Origin: Metellina segmentata
Taxonomy: Eukaryota > Arthropoda > Arachnida > Araneae > Tetragnathidae
Direction of reading: 5' to 3'
NCBI GenBank assembly: GCA_947359465.1
Contig: OX375873.1
Location: 39,342,437 to 39,406,436, forward strand
Length of the DNA stretch: 64,000 nucleotides
Every line of letters starts with the position of its first letter. The stretch's first letter is position 1. The notes beneath the pieces are model-generated. The model had not been told where the DNA came from. It did not search any database and saw nothing but the letters and a program-made list of their open reading frames with translations. Shown here piece after piece: positions 10,790-22,439 of the stretch. The translations under genes were made by a program, and so were the position numbers.

Positions 10790-13080
10790 ATATATACGCA
10801 CAATTTTATCAATTTTAATTCATAAATTACTTTTGATGAAGATTTTATGTACGAATGATGTTGAAGATGTTTGTATTTAAGCATGATAAATGTTTTTTTT
10901 TTTTAATTTTCATGCATCGAATTGCATTGCGTGTATTTGTTTTTATATCAATCTTACAAAATTTTTTTAATTGAATTTAATACTCAAAAAGGTAAATAAA
11001 TGCAGAGAAAATGTATTGTTTGATGTACTCTCTAGGAAAAACATGACCAGAAATGAATTCAGTCAAAATGGAAAGCACAAGTAAATTGCATGACCTTTTA
11101 AAAAGAAAAAACAAAAAGAGACCCGTTTTTGCGCAGAAAAAAATGTTAAAAAACTGCAGAAAACAATTTTTTAAAACAGAAAAGAACTTTAAAAAAAAAA
11201 AAAAAACTGATGATCAACATAAAGATTGATTATTTTAGTCCATTTCAAGCTTTTAACAGGTCGGTATAATACCAATAAATAATTTGTATAGTAGAAATAA
11301 AGTTATTTGAGTCAGAAAATAGAAAAAACTGATCTATTATGAATATTTGATTCATAAAAAACAATTAGACAAAAATTAACTTTGCCTCATCAGGATAAAC
11401 TAAATTTTATCTTATCTCACGTGCGTAAAATCAAATTTTATGTAAATTAACTAACAATATATTTTCTTTTCAAAACCTCATATATTTAAAGCATTTAATC
11501 CCTCTTTTAAAAACTTTTAAACTAATAAGACAAATAAAACACAAACAAGAAATGCAAAACTTTTTTATATTTTTTGGCCTGGAAGTGTTACAGAAGTAAG
11601 TAAAATGTAAAACATTTATTTACAATTACATTTGTTACAGTTAAAATTACATTACATAAACATTACTTTTGCAAAATCTTAAATTTTTGCTTTTTTACAA
11701 TTTCTTTCTCGTCTTTTATTTTAAAGAATTTATCATTTTCTTCAATACAGAGATTTTTTAACATATTTTGCAGACACATATAGTAATAATTTACAAATGT
11801 AATCACAATCATAACCATATGTACAATCATTATCTACAGTTATTTCCCTGCCCTTCAGTATATTCAATGTCAAGCTTATAACTAGCTGTCTTTGAATGTT
11901 TTTATGAAACCTTGAAATTCAGAATATAAGCTGTTTACAGTAAAATAAAGTTAAACTTAATAATTATTATCATCAAACTGAGTAGGAGATTTAAGTACAC
12001 CATTGTCTAAATTTTTTTGTGAGATTATATTTTTCATCTAAATTTATATCTGAATCGAGAACCAGGATTTTTTTTGCACCAGTTACATTTTAGTTTTCTA
12101 ATTGCAATGTGACTACAATACCCCCCCCCCTAAAAAAATGGTTAGGAAAGGTAATTTTTTGCACTTTCAATTTTATCATCGACAATATTAATATGTGGCC
12201 AGTCGTTAAAAGTCTTGTTATTCCCTTCTGCAAGTGAACATTTATCAACGTCAAGATGTGTAAGTGGAACCATATTAGAATTCCAAAGTAATTCTAATTT
12301 AACGCATGATTTTCACACTCTGATAACTCTCATTGAAATATGAGATTCCAGACTTATGTCTGTATTTTCCAAATCTAGCTTCCAGACAATCGGTCTGAAT
12401 TTTACCTGATAAAATATATTTCATTTTGTGTTAATGCAATAGCGAACTAATTCCAACTCAACATATGTTGTTGGACAAGTGCTTTATAATCACCTTAGAT
12501 AATGCGCCAGTAGTGCAATTCATATTTTCCCAAGCATCATGCTAAATCAGAATTCTTTTTTAAACGCTCTTTTCATTCAATTCATCTCCATTCAATGGTT
12601 CCATTAGCTCTTTTCTTTGATGAATCTCTATATTTATAGTTTTTATAGCTAGATTTGAGACGGAATTCCTCAACCAACGGAATTCCAATACCAGTACCAA
12701 GTGTCCTGGGCTAATGTTGGCTCTTCTCTAATTACGTACTTCCAACGATGGAGTCGTGGTCTGATGAGCGGCAGAATTTTCTGAGAACATCTTTCTTCCA
12801 TCTTTAATAATTTTAGCCTATTTTATCTACAAAAATTGACGAGTGTATTTTTGTAAACCGCATCTTTATAAAGATGGTTATGATTAACGAATTTTGTCGA
12901 AATCGTATTCATTACTATAATTAAGGGTACAGAGACGTGTCTTGAGATATGTTCAGTTGCTTAAAATTTGAGTTGGCTTATTTTCCCTATTTGAGTACGA
13001 CCACTGATTGTGCTATTTTAATATGTAATTATTTGTGTGATGAATTATGAAAATTTTATAATAATGAATGTAATTTTTTA
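10790..13080. other. AT-rich 3' flank of the asteroid-like gene; no gene recognised
   Basis: This is AT-rich sequence with homopolymer runs (a C tract near 12120 and an A tract near 11195). I see no convincing coding frame, RNA gene or bounded repeat. Confidence 0.5.
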
Positions 13081-13963
13081 TTTTGTATGTGCTTTATAAG
13101 TGTGTTGATACGTTTATGTAATCATGTCTCCTGGTCACTTGTGTCCTAACGTATTGTAAACGTACTCACCGTCGTTGTTTTAACCCTGATGATGTTAGCA
13201 TATTATGTCATAAATACTCATCATTATAATTATCATTAGGGCGTTGTAAATATATTTGTTTCGGCATAATTTCTCTTCATAAGGGCACAGAGAAGTGTTT
13301 TGTGTAGTCTCTATTTTAAATTTAAAATATCTGCTTTCTCTTATATTTCCTTTATGAAAACAAGCACTGATAATTATTCTTACTTCAAGATTAAGCAATT
13401 TTCTCAATTTTCTTTCTTAATTTAAATAATTTTGTATTTTGTGTGTGATTTATAAGTGTGTTGATACGTTTATGTAATCATGTCTCCTGGTCACTTGTGC
13501 CCTAACGTATTGTAAACGTACTCACCGTCGTTGTTTTAACCCTAACTCATCATTATAATTATCATTAGGGCGTTGTAAATATATTTGTTTCGGCATAATT
13601 TCTCTTCATAAGGGCACAGAGAAGTGTTTTGTGTAGTCTCTTTTTTAAATTTAAAATATCTGCTTTCTCTTATTTTTCCTTTATGAAAACAAGCACTGAT
13701 AATTATTCTTACTTCAAAATTAAGTAATTTTCTCAATTTTCTTTCTTAATTTAAATAATTTTTATTTTGTGTGTGATTTATAAGTGTGTTGATACGTTTA
13801 TGTAATCATGTCTCCTGGTCACTTGTGGCCTAACGTTTTGTAAACGTACTCAACGTCGTTGTTTTAACCCTGATGATGTTAGCATATTATGTCATAAATA
13901 CTCATCATTATAATTATCATTAGGGCGTTGTTGTTGTTGCACATCCTCCTGGTGTAGGAAAGC

Positions 13964-15214
13964 CTACACCAGGTCCAGAAGGCCCCGCCGTGCCAGATCC
14001 CCATATACTTGCAAAAAGTCCTGATCAACCAACAGCTGCTTATACGAAGCGCCAAGACAGAGAAGAAGGTGATCAGGACTGGCAGGTAGGGAACAGGAAC
14101 AAGGAGGGAAAATTCTCTCCCCGTTCTGAAATTTGATACTTTTAAGATGGCCACTTCGAAATCTGGCCATGGCCGATTGAAAAGGCCGAGGGCCACAGCA
14201 TGTGATTGATAGTCCAGGGTGATTGCCAGCATACCAATGGTGGGATGGCGTACGGCGCCACAAGGAAAGCAAACGCTGTTTTCCCAGGGAGTGGACTTCA
14301 GTGGGAGTGAGGCGATTGAAACAGTCCATAGGGAGATCACAGCCATTCTTGGCGAGAACATCGGCTGTCTCGTTGCCATACACCCCGATATGCGATGGAA
14401 TCCATTGGAGGCTTATTGGTGTTTTCAGGCCAATCTCGCAGAGAAGCTTCAGAATATTCTGGTCTGGGATGTCAAATATTTGAGGCCAATTTTTGAAATA
14501 CTGTATAGCACTCCTACTATCAGTCAAAATCCAAATACAATTTTTATCAGTGGACTGTGCATAATTAAGGGCTGCACCAATTGCTATGATCTCCGATCTA
14601 AAGACTGAACAATGGTCAGGGTTTCGGATGCTGCATTTGACCTTGTCCTCAGCGCTGTTGATGAAAACACCACTCCCGGTTCTACCGTCTTCAAGTTTGC
14701 TACCGTCCGTATAGATGACCAATGCATCAGAAGGGATGCTATTGACAACCTCCAGGGCCAACTGTTTCAAAAGGTCTGGGTGATCCGTCTGTTTATTGGC
14801 ATGAGTCTTCAGTTCATCATTAAAACTGACATTCTCAAGGGACACCGTGGGAGGCAAGCAGTTAAAAGTGGTCGAAGGAATAACCTCAAAATCAATAAAA
14901 CCCTCCTTCCTCACAAATTCCATCAGGGTGTCTCTCTTTAAACGCTGATTACTCCTCCACTTCAAATTGAATTCAGCAGTCCTGTTAAAATCACCAAGAC
15001 TTGACAATTTATTAAAATATTTAAAAGAACCAATCCTATATCTCGTAGTCAGAGGTAAAATGTCAGCTTCGTATAGGACCACTTCACTAGGGCAGCTATT
15101 CCTTAACCCAGTGATTATTCTTGCTGCACTCAATTGTACTCTGTCCAAGATCTTTAAGTTAGAAGCAGAAGCCGTTTGAAATACCTGGTAACCATACTCA
15201 AGAATGGGACTCAC
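13964..15214 (-). pseudogene. LINE polyprotein C-terminus with type-1 RNase H
   Basis: A 416-codon frame starts at SPILEYGYQVF (post-RT connection). It carries RNase H motifs VIYTDGSK, FRSEIIAIGAAL, WILTDSRSA and WIPSHIGVYGNETAD with all acidic catalytic positions, then a CCHC-like CSCSLPASPDHLLLC knuckle. It overlaps the RT frame by a few bases at the frameshift. It is almost intact, so the insertion is fairly young. RNase H-bearing LINEs of this layout belong to the I/Jockey assemblage; I cannot place the clade more precisely. Confidence 0.88.
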
Positions 15215-15702
15215 GAGGGAACAAAAAGTAAGTCTGAGAGTGGAAGCATCAGCTCCCCCCAGTCTCTACCTGAAATATACTTCAAACTCTGTAGACGCTT
15301 TCTAGCTTTATCTGCTATTTTCTCTATATGTTTCCTACAGTTTATCTCAGGATCCAATGTAAAACCCAAGTAAATTGGATATTTGTCACAGTCCAGTAAC
15401 TGATTAGAAAAGTACACTGCAGGAGAATAATTGTAGAGGTGTCTATTAGTGGTGAAGAAGCTACTAACTGATTTTGAGGGATTGAAGTATAACCTGTGAG
15501 AGTTTGAGAAATCACGGACAGCTTCTAAGGATCCGTTTAGAGTAGATTCCAGTTTTCCTATGTCTGAACCACTAGACCACAACACAATGTCATCTGCAAA
15601 GATGCCAATCTGGCATGGTGATACAATTTTTTCAATTCCTGCAATAAACATGGAAAACAGGGTAGGACTGAGTACGGAACCCTGAGGGATTCCCTGATAC
15701 AA
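15211..15702 (-). pseudogene. LINE reverse transcriptase, C-terminal palm/thumb fragment
   Basis: The frame opens at GIPQGSVLSPTLFS and continues to FADDIVLW, the two central motifs of non-LTR reverse transcriptases, with the ADD catalytic pair intact. The N-terminal fingers, endonuclease and ORF1 are missing because the element is truncated at 15706. The frame stops near 15211 where the homologous reading continues in the next frame (13964-15214), so one frameshift separates the thumb from the connection region. Confidence 0.88.
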
Positions 15703-18700
15703 CCTTCATTAGGGCGTTGTAAATATATTTGTTTCGGCATAATTTCTCTTCAAAAGGGCACAGAGAAGTGTTTTGTGTAGTCTCTATTTTAAATTTAAAA
15801 TATCTGCTTTCTCTTATATTTCCTTGATGAAAACAAGCACTGATAATTATTCTTACTTCAAGATTAAGTAATTTTCTCAATTTTCTTTCTTAATTTAAAT
15901 AATTTTTTATTTTGTGTGTGATTTATAAGTGTGTTGATACGTTTATGTAATCATGTCTCCTGGTCACTTGTGCCCTAACGTTTTGTAAACGTTCTCAACG
16001 TCGTTGTTTTAACCCTGATGATGTTAGCATATTATGTCATAAATACTCATCATTATAATTATCATTAGGGCGTTGTAAAAAAATTTTTAAGGCATAATTT
16101 CTCTTCATAAGGGCACAGAGAAGTGTTTTGTGTCGTCTCTATTTTAAATTTATAATATCTGCTTTCTCTTATTTTTCCTTTATGAAAACAAGCACTGAAA
16201 ATTATTCTTACTTAAAGATTAAGTAATTTTCTCAATTTTCTTTCTTAATTTAAATAATTTTTTATTTTGTGTGTGATTTATAAGTGTGTTGATACGTTTA
16301 TGTAATCATGTCTCCTGGTCACTTGTGCCCTAACGTTTTGTAAACGTACTCAACGTCGTTGTTTTAACCCTGATGATGTTAGCATATTATGTCATAAATA
16401 CTCATCATTATATTTATCATTAGGGCGTTGTAAATATATTTGTTTCGGCATAATTTCTCTTCATAAGGGCACAGAGAAGTGTTTTGTGTAGTCTCTATTT
16501 TAAATTTAAAATATCTGCTTTCTCTTATATTTCCTTTATGAAAACAAGCACTGATAATTATTCTTACTTCAAGATTAAGTAATTTTCTCAATTTTCTTTC
16601 AAATTTAAATATTTTTTTATTTTGTGTGTGATTTATAAGTGTGTTGATACGTTTATGTAATCATGTCTCCTGGTCACTTGTGCCCTAACGTATTGTAAAC
16701 GTACTCACCGTCGTTGTTTTAACCCTAACTCATCATTATAATTATCATTAGGGCGTTGTAAATATATTTGTTTCGGCATGATTTCTCTTCATAAGGGCAC
16801 AGAGAAGTGTTTTGTGTAGTCTCTATTTTAAATTTAAAATATATGCTTTCTCTTATTTTTCCTTTATGAAAACAAGCACTGATAATTATTCTTACTTCAA
16901 AATTAAGTAATTTTCTCAATTTTCTTTCTTAATTTAAATAATTTTTTATTTTGTGTGTGATTTATAAGTGTGTTGATAAGTTTATGTAATCATGTCTCCT
17001 GGTCACTTGTGGCCTAACGTTTTGTAAACGTACTCACCGTCGTTGTTTTAACCCTAATGATGTTAGCATATTATGTCATAAATACTCATTATTATAATTA
17101 TCATTAGGGCGTTGTAAAAAATTTGTTTCGGCATAATTTCTCTTCATAAGGGCACAGAGAAGTGTTTTGTGTCGTCCCTATTTTAAATTTATAACATCTG
17201 CTTTCTCTTATTTTTCCTTTATGAAAACAAGCACTGATAATTATTCTTACTTCAAGATTAAGTAATTTTCTCAATTTTCTTTCTTAATTTAAATAATTTT
17301 TTATTTTGTGTGTGATTTATAAGTGTGTTGATACGTTTATGTAATCATGTCTCCTGGTCACTTGTGCCCTAACGTTTTGTAAACGTACTCAACGTCGTTG
17401 TTTTAACCCTGATGATGTTAGCATATTATGTCATAAATACTCATCATTATAATTATCATTAGGGCGTTGTAAATATATTTGTTTCGGCATAATTTCTCTT
17501 CATAAGGGCACATAGAAGTGTTTTGTGTAGTCTCTATTTTAAATTTAAAATATCTGCTTTCTCTTATATTTCCTTTATGAAAACAAGCACTGATAATTAT
17601 TCTTACTTCAAGATTAAGTAATTTTCTCAATTTTCTTTCAAATTTAAATATTTTTTTATTTTGTGTGTGATTTATAAGTGTGTTGATACGTTTATGTAAT
17701 CATGTCTCCTGGTCACTTGTGCCCTAACGTATTGTAAACGTACTCACCGTCGTTGTTTTAACCCTAACTCATCATTATAATTATCATTAGGGCGTTGTAA
17801 ATATATTTGTTTCGGCATGATTTCTCTTCATAAGGGCACAGAGAAGTGTTTTGTGTAGTCTCTATTTTAAATTTAAAATATCTGCTTTCTCTTATATTTC
17901 CTTTATGAAAACAAGCACTGATAATTATTCTTTCTTCAAAATTAAGTAATTTTCTCAATTTTCTTTCTTAATTTAAATAATTTTTTATTTTGTGTGTGAT
18001 TTATAAGTGTGTTGATAAGTTTATGTAATCATGTCTCCTGGTCACTTGTGGCCTAACGTTTTGTAAACGTACTTACCGTCGTTGTTTTAACCCTAATGAT
18101 GTTAGCATATTATGTCATAAATACTCATCATTATAATTATCATTAGGGCGTTGTAAAAAAATTTTTAAGGCATAATTTCTCTTCATAAGGGCACAGAGAA
18201 GTGTTTTGTGTCGTCTCTATTTTAAATTTATAATATCTGCTTTCTCTTATTTTTCCTTTATGAAAACAAGCACTGAAAATTATTCTTACTTAAAGATTAA
18301 GTAATTTTCTCAATTTTCTTTCTTAATTTAAATAATTTTTTATTTTGTGTGTGATTTATAAGTGTGTTGATACTTTTATGTAATCATGTCTCCTGGTCAC
18401 GTGTGCCCTAACGTATTGTAAACGTACTCACCGTCGTTGTTTTAACCCTGATGATGTTAGCATATTATGTCATAAATACTCATCTTTATAATTATCATTA
18501 GGGCGTTGTAAATATATTTGTTTCGGCATAATTTCTCTTCATAAGGGCACAGAGAAGTGTTTTGTGTAGTCTCTATTTTAAATTTAAAATATCTGCTTTC
18601 TCTTATATTTCCTTTATGAAAACAAGCACTGATAATTATTCTTACTTCAAGATTAAGTAATTTTCTCAATTTTCTTTCTTAATTTAAATAATTTTTTATT

Positions 18701-19054
18701 TTGTGTGTGATTTATAAGTGTGTTGATACGTTTATGTAATCATGTCTCCTGGTCACTTGTGCCCTAACGTATTGTAAACGTACTCACCGTCGTTGTTTTA
18801 ACCCTAATGATGTTAGCATATTATGTCATAAATACTCATCTTTATAATTATCATTAGGGCGTTGTAAAAAATTTGTTTCGGCATAATTTCTCTTCATAAG
18901 GGCACAGAGAAGTGTTTTGTGTAGTCTCTATTTTAAATTTAAAATATGTGCTTTCTCTTATATTTCCTTTATGAAAACAAGCACTGATAATTATTGTTAC
19001 TTCAAGATTAAATAATTTTCTCAATTTTCTTCCTTAATTTAAATAATTTTTTAA

Positions 19055-21320
19055 AGTGTCCTATGTTTACATTAGTTTTGAATAACTATTCTTTTCTTTG
19101 TGTAACATTTGTTATGTATGCAATAAATGTTTGTACTTTTGTATAATCTTGCGTTTTTATTCTAATTATTTTTTACGTTTTATATTATTTCATCACATGT
19201 TTTACGTTAGTTATACAGAAGTTTTATACCAGTCAGTATGATCAATCATCGAAAATAATACGGTTTTATAAGCTTTATATTTGTAATTACTAGTACAGTA
19301 CATTAATATCGTTATTGATTAACTGAAACCTTTAAACGCGTTAGATATAATTCATTAATATTTTAAAAATGAACACGCATCCTTATTTATTGCGCGTATG
19401 CAGTTTATGACTTTAAATAATTTATTCACGTCCAGTACATGTTAAAGGAATGATGTGAAAAACTGGGTTTCAAAGTGTTTCGCTAATATTTATAAATAAA
19501 TCGATTTTTACAGTGGAAATCAATTACATTTATTGGAACATTATCTTATTATTATAATTTACAATGAAAACAATGATTTAGCATTCGACATTTTGCTTTC
19601 CAATATGCTTCTAAATTAAAGTTATTAATAAGTTTGAAATTTCCGATTCTCTGCTATTTCTAGAATTAATATTTTGTACTTTTATTCGGAATGCATTAAT
19701 CAGATAGTCTTGCAATATATATATACAAGTCAGGAAATTATTCGTTACAAAACAAGAGCAAAGGAAATGTAATTGCGTAAGTCGATGATAACAAGTAAAT
19801 GAAATACATTTTGACTATTAAATACATAACTGAAGCATAAATAAATTGCTCACTATCTCTTAAAAGGTATTTTTAGATATCTTACACTTAAATGGCATTG
19901 TACTAATTTACAGTTCGTAGTTATAACTTTATTTACTCATAATTGAGGTATCTCAGAAAGGTATCAGATCTCTTGTCCATGTTAGTTCCAAGGATCCTAT
20001 GCTCTGATGAACATTTTTATTAAAATAATTGTCATGTTCAAACATTTGTACAAAAATTAATGTTCCAAAGTGATGCTTTTTAAAATATGGTGACTATATA
20101 GCATCATGAGATGTATGGTATAATAGGTACATTTTGAGTTTAAAAAAAAACAAGTGATGTGTGTTTTCCCCCAACCAAATCTCGTAATTGTACAATCTTG
20201 TAAATATCCACAAATAAAATAGCGCTGAGAGAATATTATTTTCTAATGTGCATTATTAAGATGATAATCCATTGAAATTATTGACTAAATATTTATTAAA
20301 CATTCTGATTTTATAGAATTTATCTAATTCTATGAAAATCTCATGTTTTATATCAGGTTGCTTAAATAATGTTACCTCTGTGACCATTGCCTCCTCCATC
20401 AACTCTATGAGCTTCGGCATGACGCAAATGTTCTATTTTCCCAAGTTGTTAACGGAAATAAAATTCTAATTACTTTATTCTTAAGTACAAACAATATTAT
20501 GATGTATTGGAAATGAACCCATTTTTATCAGTAAAAGATTATTTTTTATTTTGAAAATAATCGAAAAAATTATAAAAATGATAGGAAATGAAATTTTTTT
20601 TTTTTTGCGATTTGTTCTTACCAAATGAGCGCAATGAGAAAAATATTTATAAAAAAAAATGAAATTCAATTGATAATGCTACACTAATTTTATGGAGTTT
20701 TTCTAATTGAAAACTTATGCGTTATATAATAAACTTTTGATCTAAGTTATACATGATCAGCATGGTACAATTGCTTACAAATACTGAAATGAAAATGCTC
20801 ATGTTCCTTAAAATACTTACGGATTTCAAGAGTACAAACATAATTTTTAACGAACTTAGAAAGCTTGCATTTTTATTTGCGCTTAAAAAAATTATATAAG
20901 CTCATACAAATTTTTTAGATTTCCAATTCTTAAGAGCGGGGGAAGTTATTAATAAATTTAATTACATTTCTATATGTTCCTGATCTTGAAAACATTCCGC
21001 TCGTTCATTGTAAATTATATATTTGAAAATATGTTCATTATCTGAGATACTTGCATTGTTATCTATTTTTGGTTATTGACAATTTTACTTTATTTCTGGT
21101 GGTTGTATTAATTCCATACATACAATAAGTTTTTTTTCTTCTTCTGATTTTCTTTTATTTACCTAACGTTTACGATGCAGTACTACACGACATTCACTAT
21201 TGCATTGTTGGGCAAAAACCATTGCTTTCTAAACTTTTAAGAATACCATGATTTAAAAAAAGTTTGCATGAACATATTTTGACAGTTCATACGACACAAT
21301 TTACAGTGTATATTTCTTTC
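19055..21320. other. AT-rich intergenic DNA; possible + strand 3' end at 19120
   Basis: Immediately after the satellite, GCAATAAATGTTTGTACTTTTG near 19118 looks like a polyadenylation signal with a GT-rich downstream element on the + strand, but no coding sequence leads into it. The remainder is AT-rich with poly-A/T runs, and I recognise no genes in it. Confidence 0.3.
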
Positions 21321-22436
21321 TTAGATTCTTAAATCTTCTTTCGTAAATGCACGCGGGAAGTTGCCTCTCACGAATCGTAAAAGCTTGAGGAATAGAGCTT
21401 TCCCCGGTATCCCCCTGTCTTTGGTGAAGTGGTGATTTACGAGGTCTCTTTGTTGCTTAGAAAAAAAGGGAAAGGAATCCGTAATGGCTTTGGGCCATCT
21501 GCTCAGTAACGAAAGGATAAGAATGTCTCGGCCGTGTGGACCGTCGGCCGTAACCAGAGGATTAAGGCCGGTACACATATCCGGTTTTTCAACGTGCGGC
21601 GATGTTGCCACTACGCAAGTGCGGTCTGAGATACTTTAGATCCAATGGAGCAGTGCACATATGCCTCCAGCGTCGCTGGGGTGACGGACGTCCAACTTGC
21701 GTGCAATTTTTACCGCAGTTCCCCATGGCGCCGCACATGAGTTTCCGTTTTAAAGTACCTTTTTTCATAAACAAATGGAATATAAATAATAATTAATAAA
21801 AGGTTGCATCCAGTAACGTTTATTTTTGTTTCAAGATTTACTTTTTTGTACCAAGTAAGAGAAATGAACAAGTTTTCCTCCATAGAATATTGATCGCAAA
21901 CGGCACGAAATGAGTTCGTGCGTCATTTCACAGTTATGTGTGCATAGGCCCTGTGCACTCATCTGGTTTTTCAATATACGCCGCCGTTGCAGCATCAAAG
22001 CCCAACTATGCACACATAACCGTGAAATGACGAAAATTCTCATTTCGATCCATTTGCGATTAATATTCTATTGAAGAAAACGTGTTTATTTCGCTTACTT
22101 GGTGCAACAAAAGTATATTTTGTAACAAAATAGACGTTACTGGATGCAACCATTTTTTAATTATTACTCATATTCCATTTATATATGAAAACAAGGTCCT
22201 TCAGAACGGAGAACTGCGGCGCCGTGTGGAACTGCGGTACAAATTGCACGCAAGTTGGACTTGCATCGCAGCAGCGGCTCCGGAAGCATGTGTGTATTAT
22301 TACTCCATGGGATCTAATGTATCTCAGACAGCACATGCTTCGCGGCAGCGGCGCCGCACGTTCAAAAAACGGATGTGTGCTCTGGGCCTTAAACACAGTC
22401 ACAGAGTTTATGTACATCAGTTGAATGAAATTGCAA
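21321..22436 (-). pseudogene. Unrecognised coding-like exon split by a fold-back element
   Basis: On the minus strand, 21321-21565 encodes about 80 residues with no stop and higher GC than its surroundings. They include NPLVTADGPHGRD, LLSRWPKAITDSFPFFS and a FPRAFTKEDLRI ending. If the 823 bp TTAA-flanked element (21566-22388) is removed with one TTAA, the same frame continues through 22389-22436 for 16 more codons to a TTTCTTATCAG splice-acceptor-like sequence. This suggests a terminal exon of a minus-strand host gene broken by the insertion. I do not recognise the protein family. Only about 96 residues are visible, so the exon claim is tentative. Confidence 0.35.
21566..22388. mobile_element. 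TTAA-flanked fold-back (long inverted repeat) element
   Basis: TTAA at 21562-21565 and 22389-22392 flanks 823 bp that is almost entirely an inverted repeat. The left arm runs 21566 to about 21946 and the right arm about 22006 to 22388, joined by a loop of about 60 bases. Both ends read GGCC...CACATATCCGG-like inward. Identity across the arms is moderate, with many substitutions and small indels. The loop starts with another copy of the terminal sequence (GGCC...TCTGGTTTTTCAA at about 21947). TTAA duplication is typical of piggyBac-type transposition. There is no transposase, so it would depend on another element. Confidence 0.7.
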
Positions 22437-22439
22437 CTG

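Larger units (their letters stand above)
13931..15706 (-). mobile_element. 5'-truncated LINE inserted in the satellite, with RT and RNase H
   Basis: This 1776 bp insertion is flanked by an exact 13 bp duplication of satellite sequence, CATTAGGGCGTTG, at 13918-13930 and 15707-15719. On the minus strand it starts inside the reverse transcriptase and ends with a (CAA)n tail (TTGTTGTTG on +). That is the expected product of target-primed reverse transcription with 5' truncation. A stem-loop with 11 bp arms (13948-13958 and 13963-13973) covers the end of the coding sequence, including the stop codon. The coding frames are listed separately. Confidence 0.92.
13080..19055. repeat. Satellite array, ~355 and ~329 bp monomers with 1039 bp higher-order repeat
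   Basis: The anchor TGTGTTGATACGTTTATG recurs at about 13101, 13457, 13785, 15930, 16285, 16640, 16969, 17324, 17679, 18008, 18363 and 18719. Spacings are 355-356 or 328-329 bp after subtracting the LINE insertion. The short form lacks about 26 bp around GATGATGTTAGCATATTATG. From 16285 onward the pattern long-long-short repeats exactly every 1039 bp (16285, 17324, 18363), a three-monomer higher-order unit. Each monomer contains a minus-strand frame of 60-70 codons beginning MRKLLN. It is repeated because the DNA is repeated, and I do not call it a gene. Confidence 0.93.

Noticed and set aside
14219..15373. Plus-strand frames of 65-129 codons
   Set aside because: Antisense shadows of the LINE polyprotein.
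13195..18669. Repeated minus-strand frames of 63-70 codons beginning MRKLLN in each satellite monomer
   Set aside because: They recur only because the satellite recurs. There is no domain, the ends vary with monomer type, and start and stop come from the AT-rich monomer.
13195..19055. Regular array considered as CRISPR-like
   Set aside because: The units are fully repetitive with no unique spacers, far too long, and the genome is eukaryotic.
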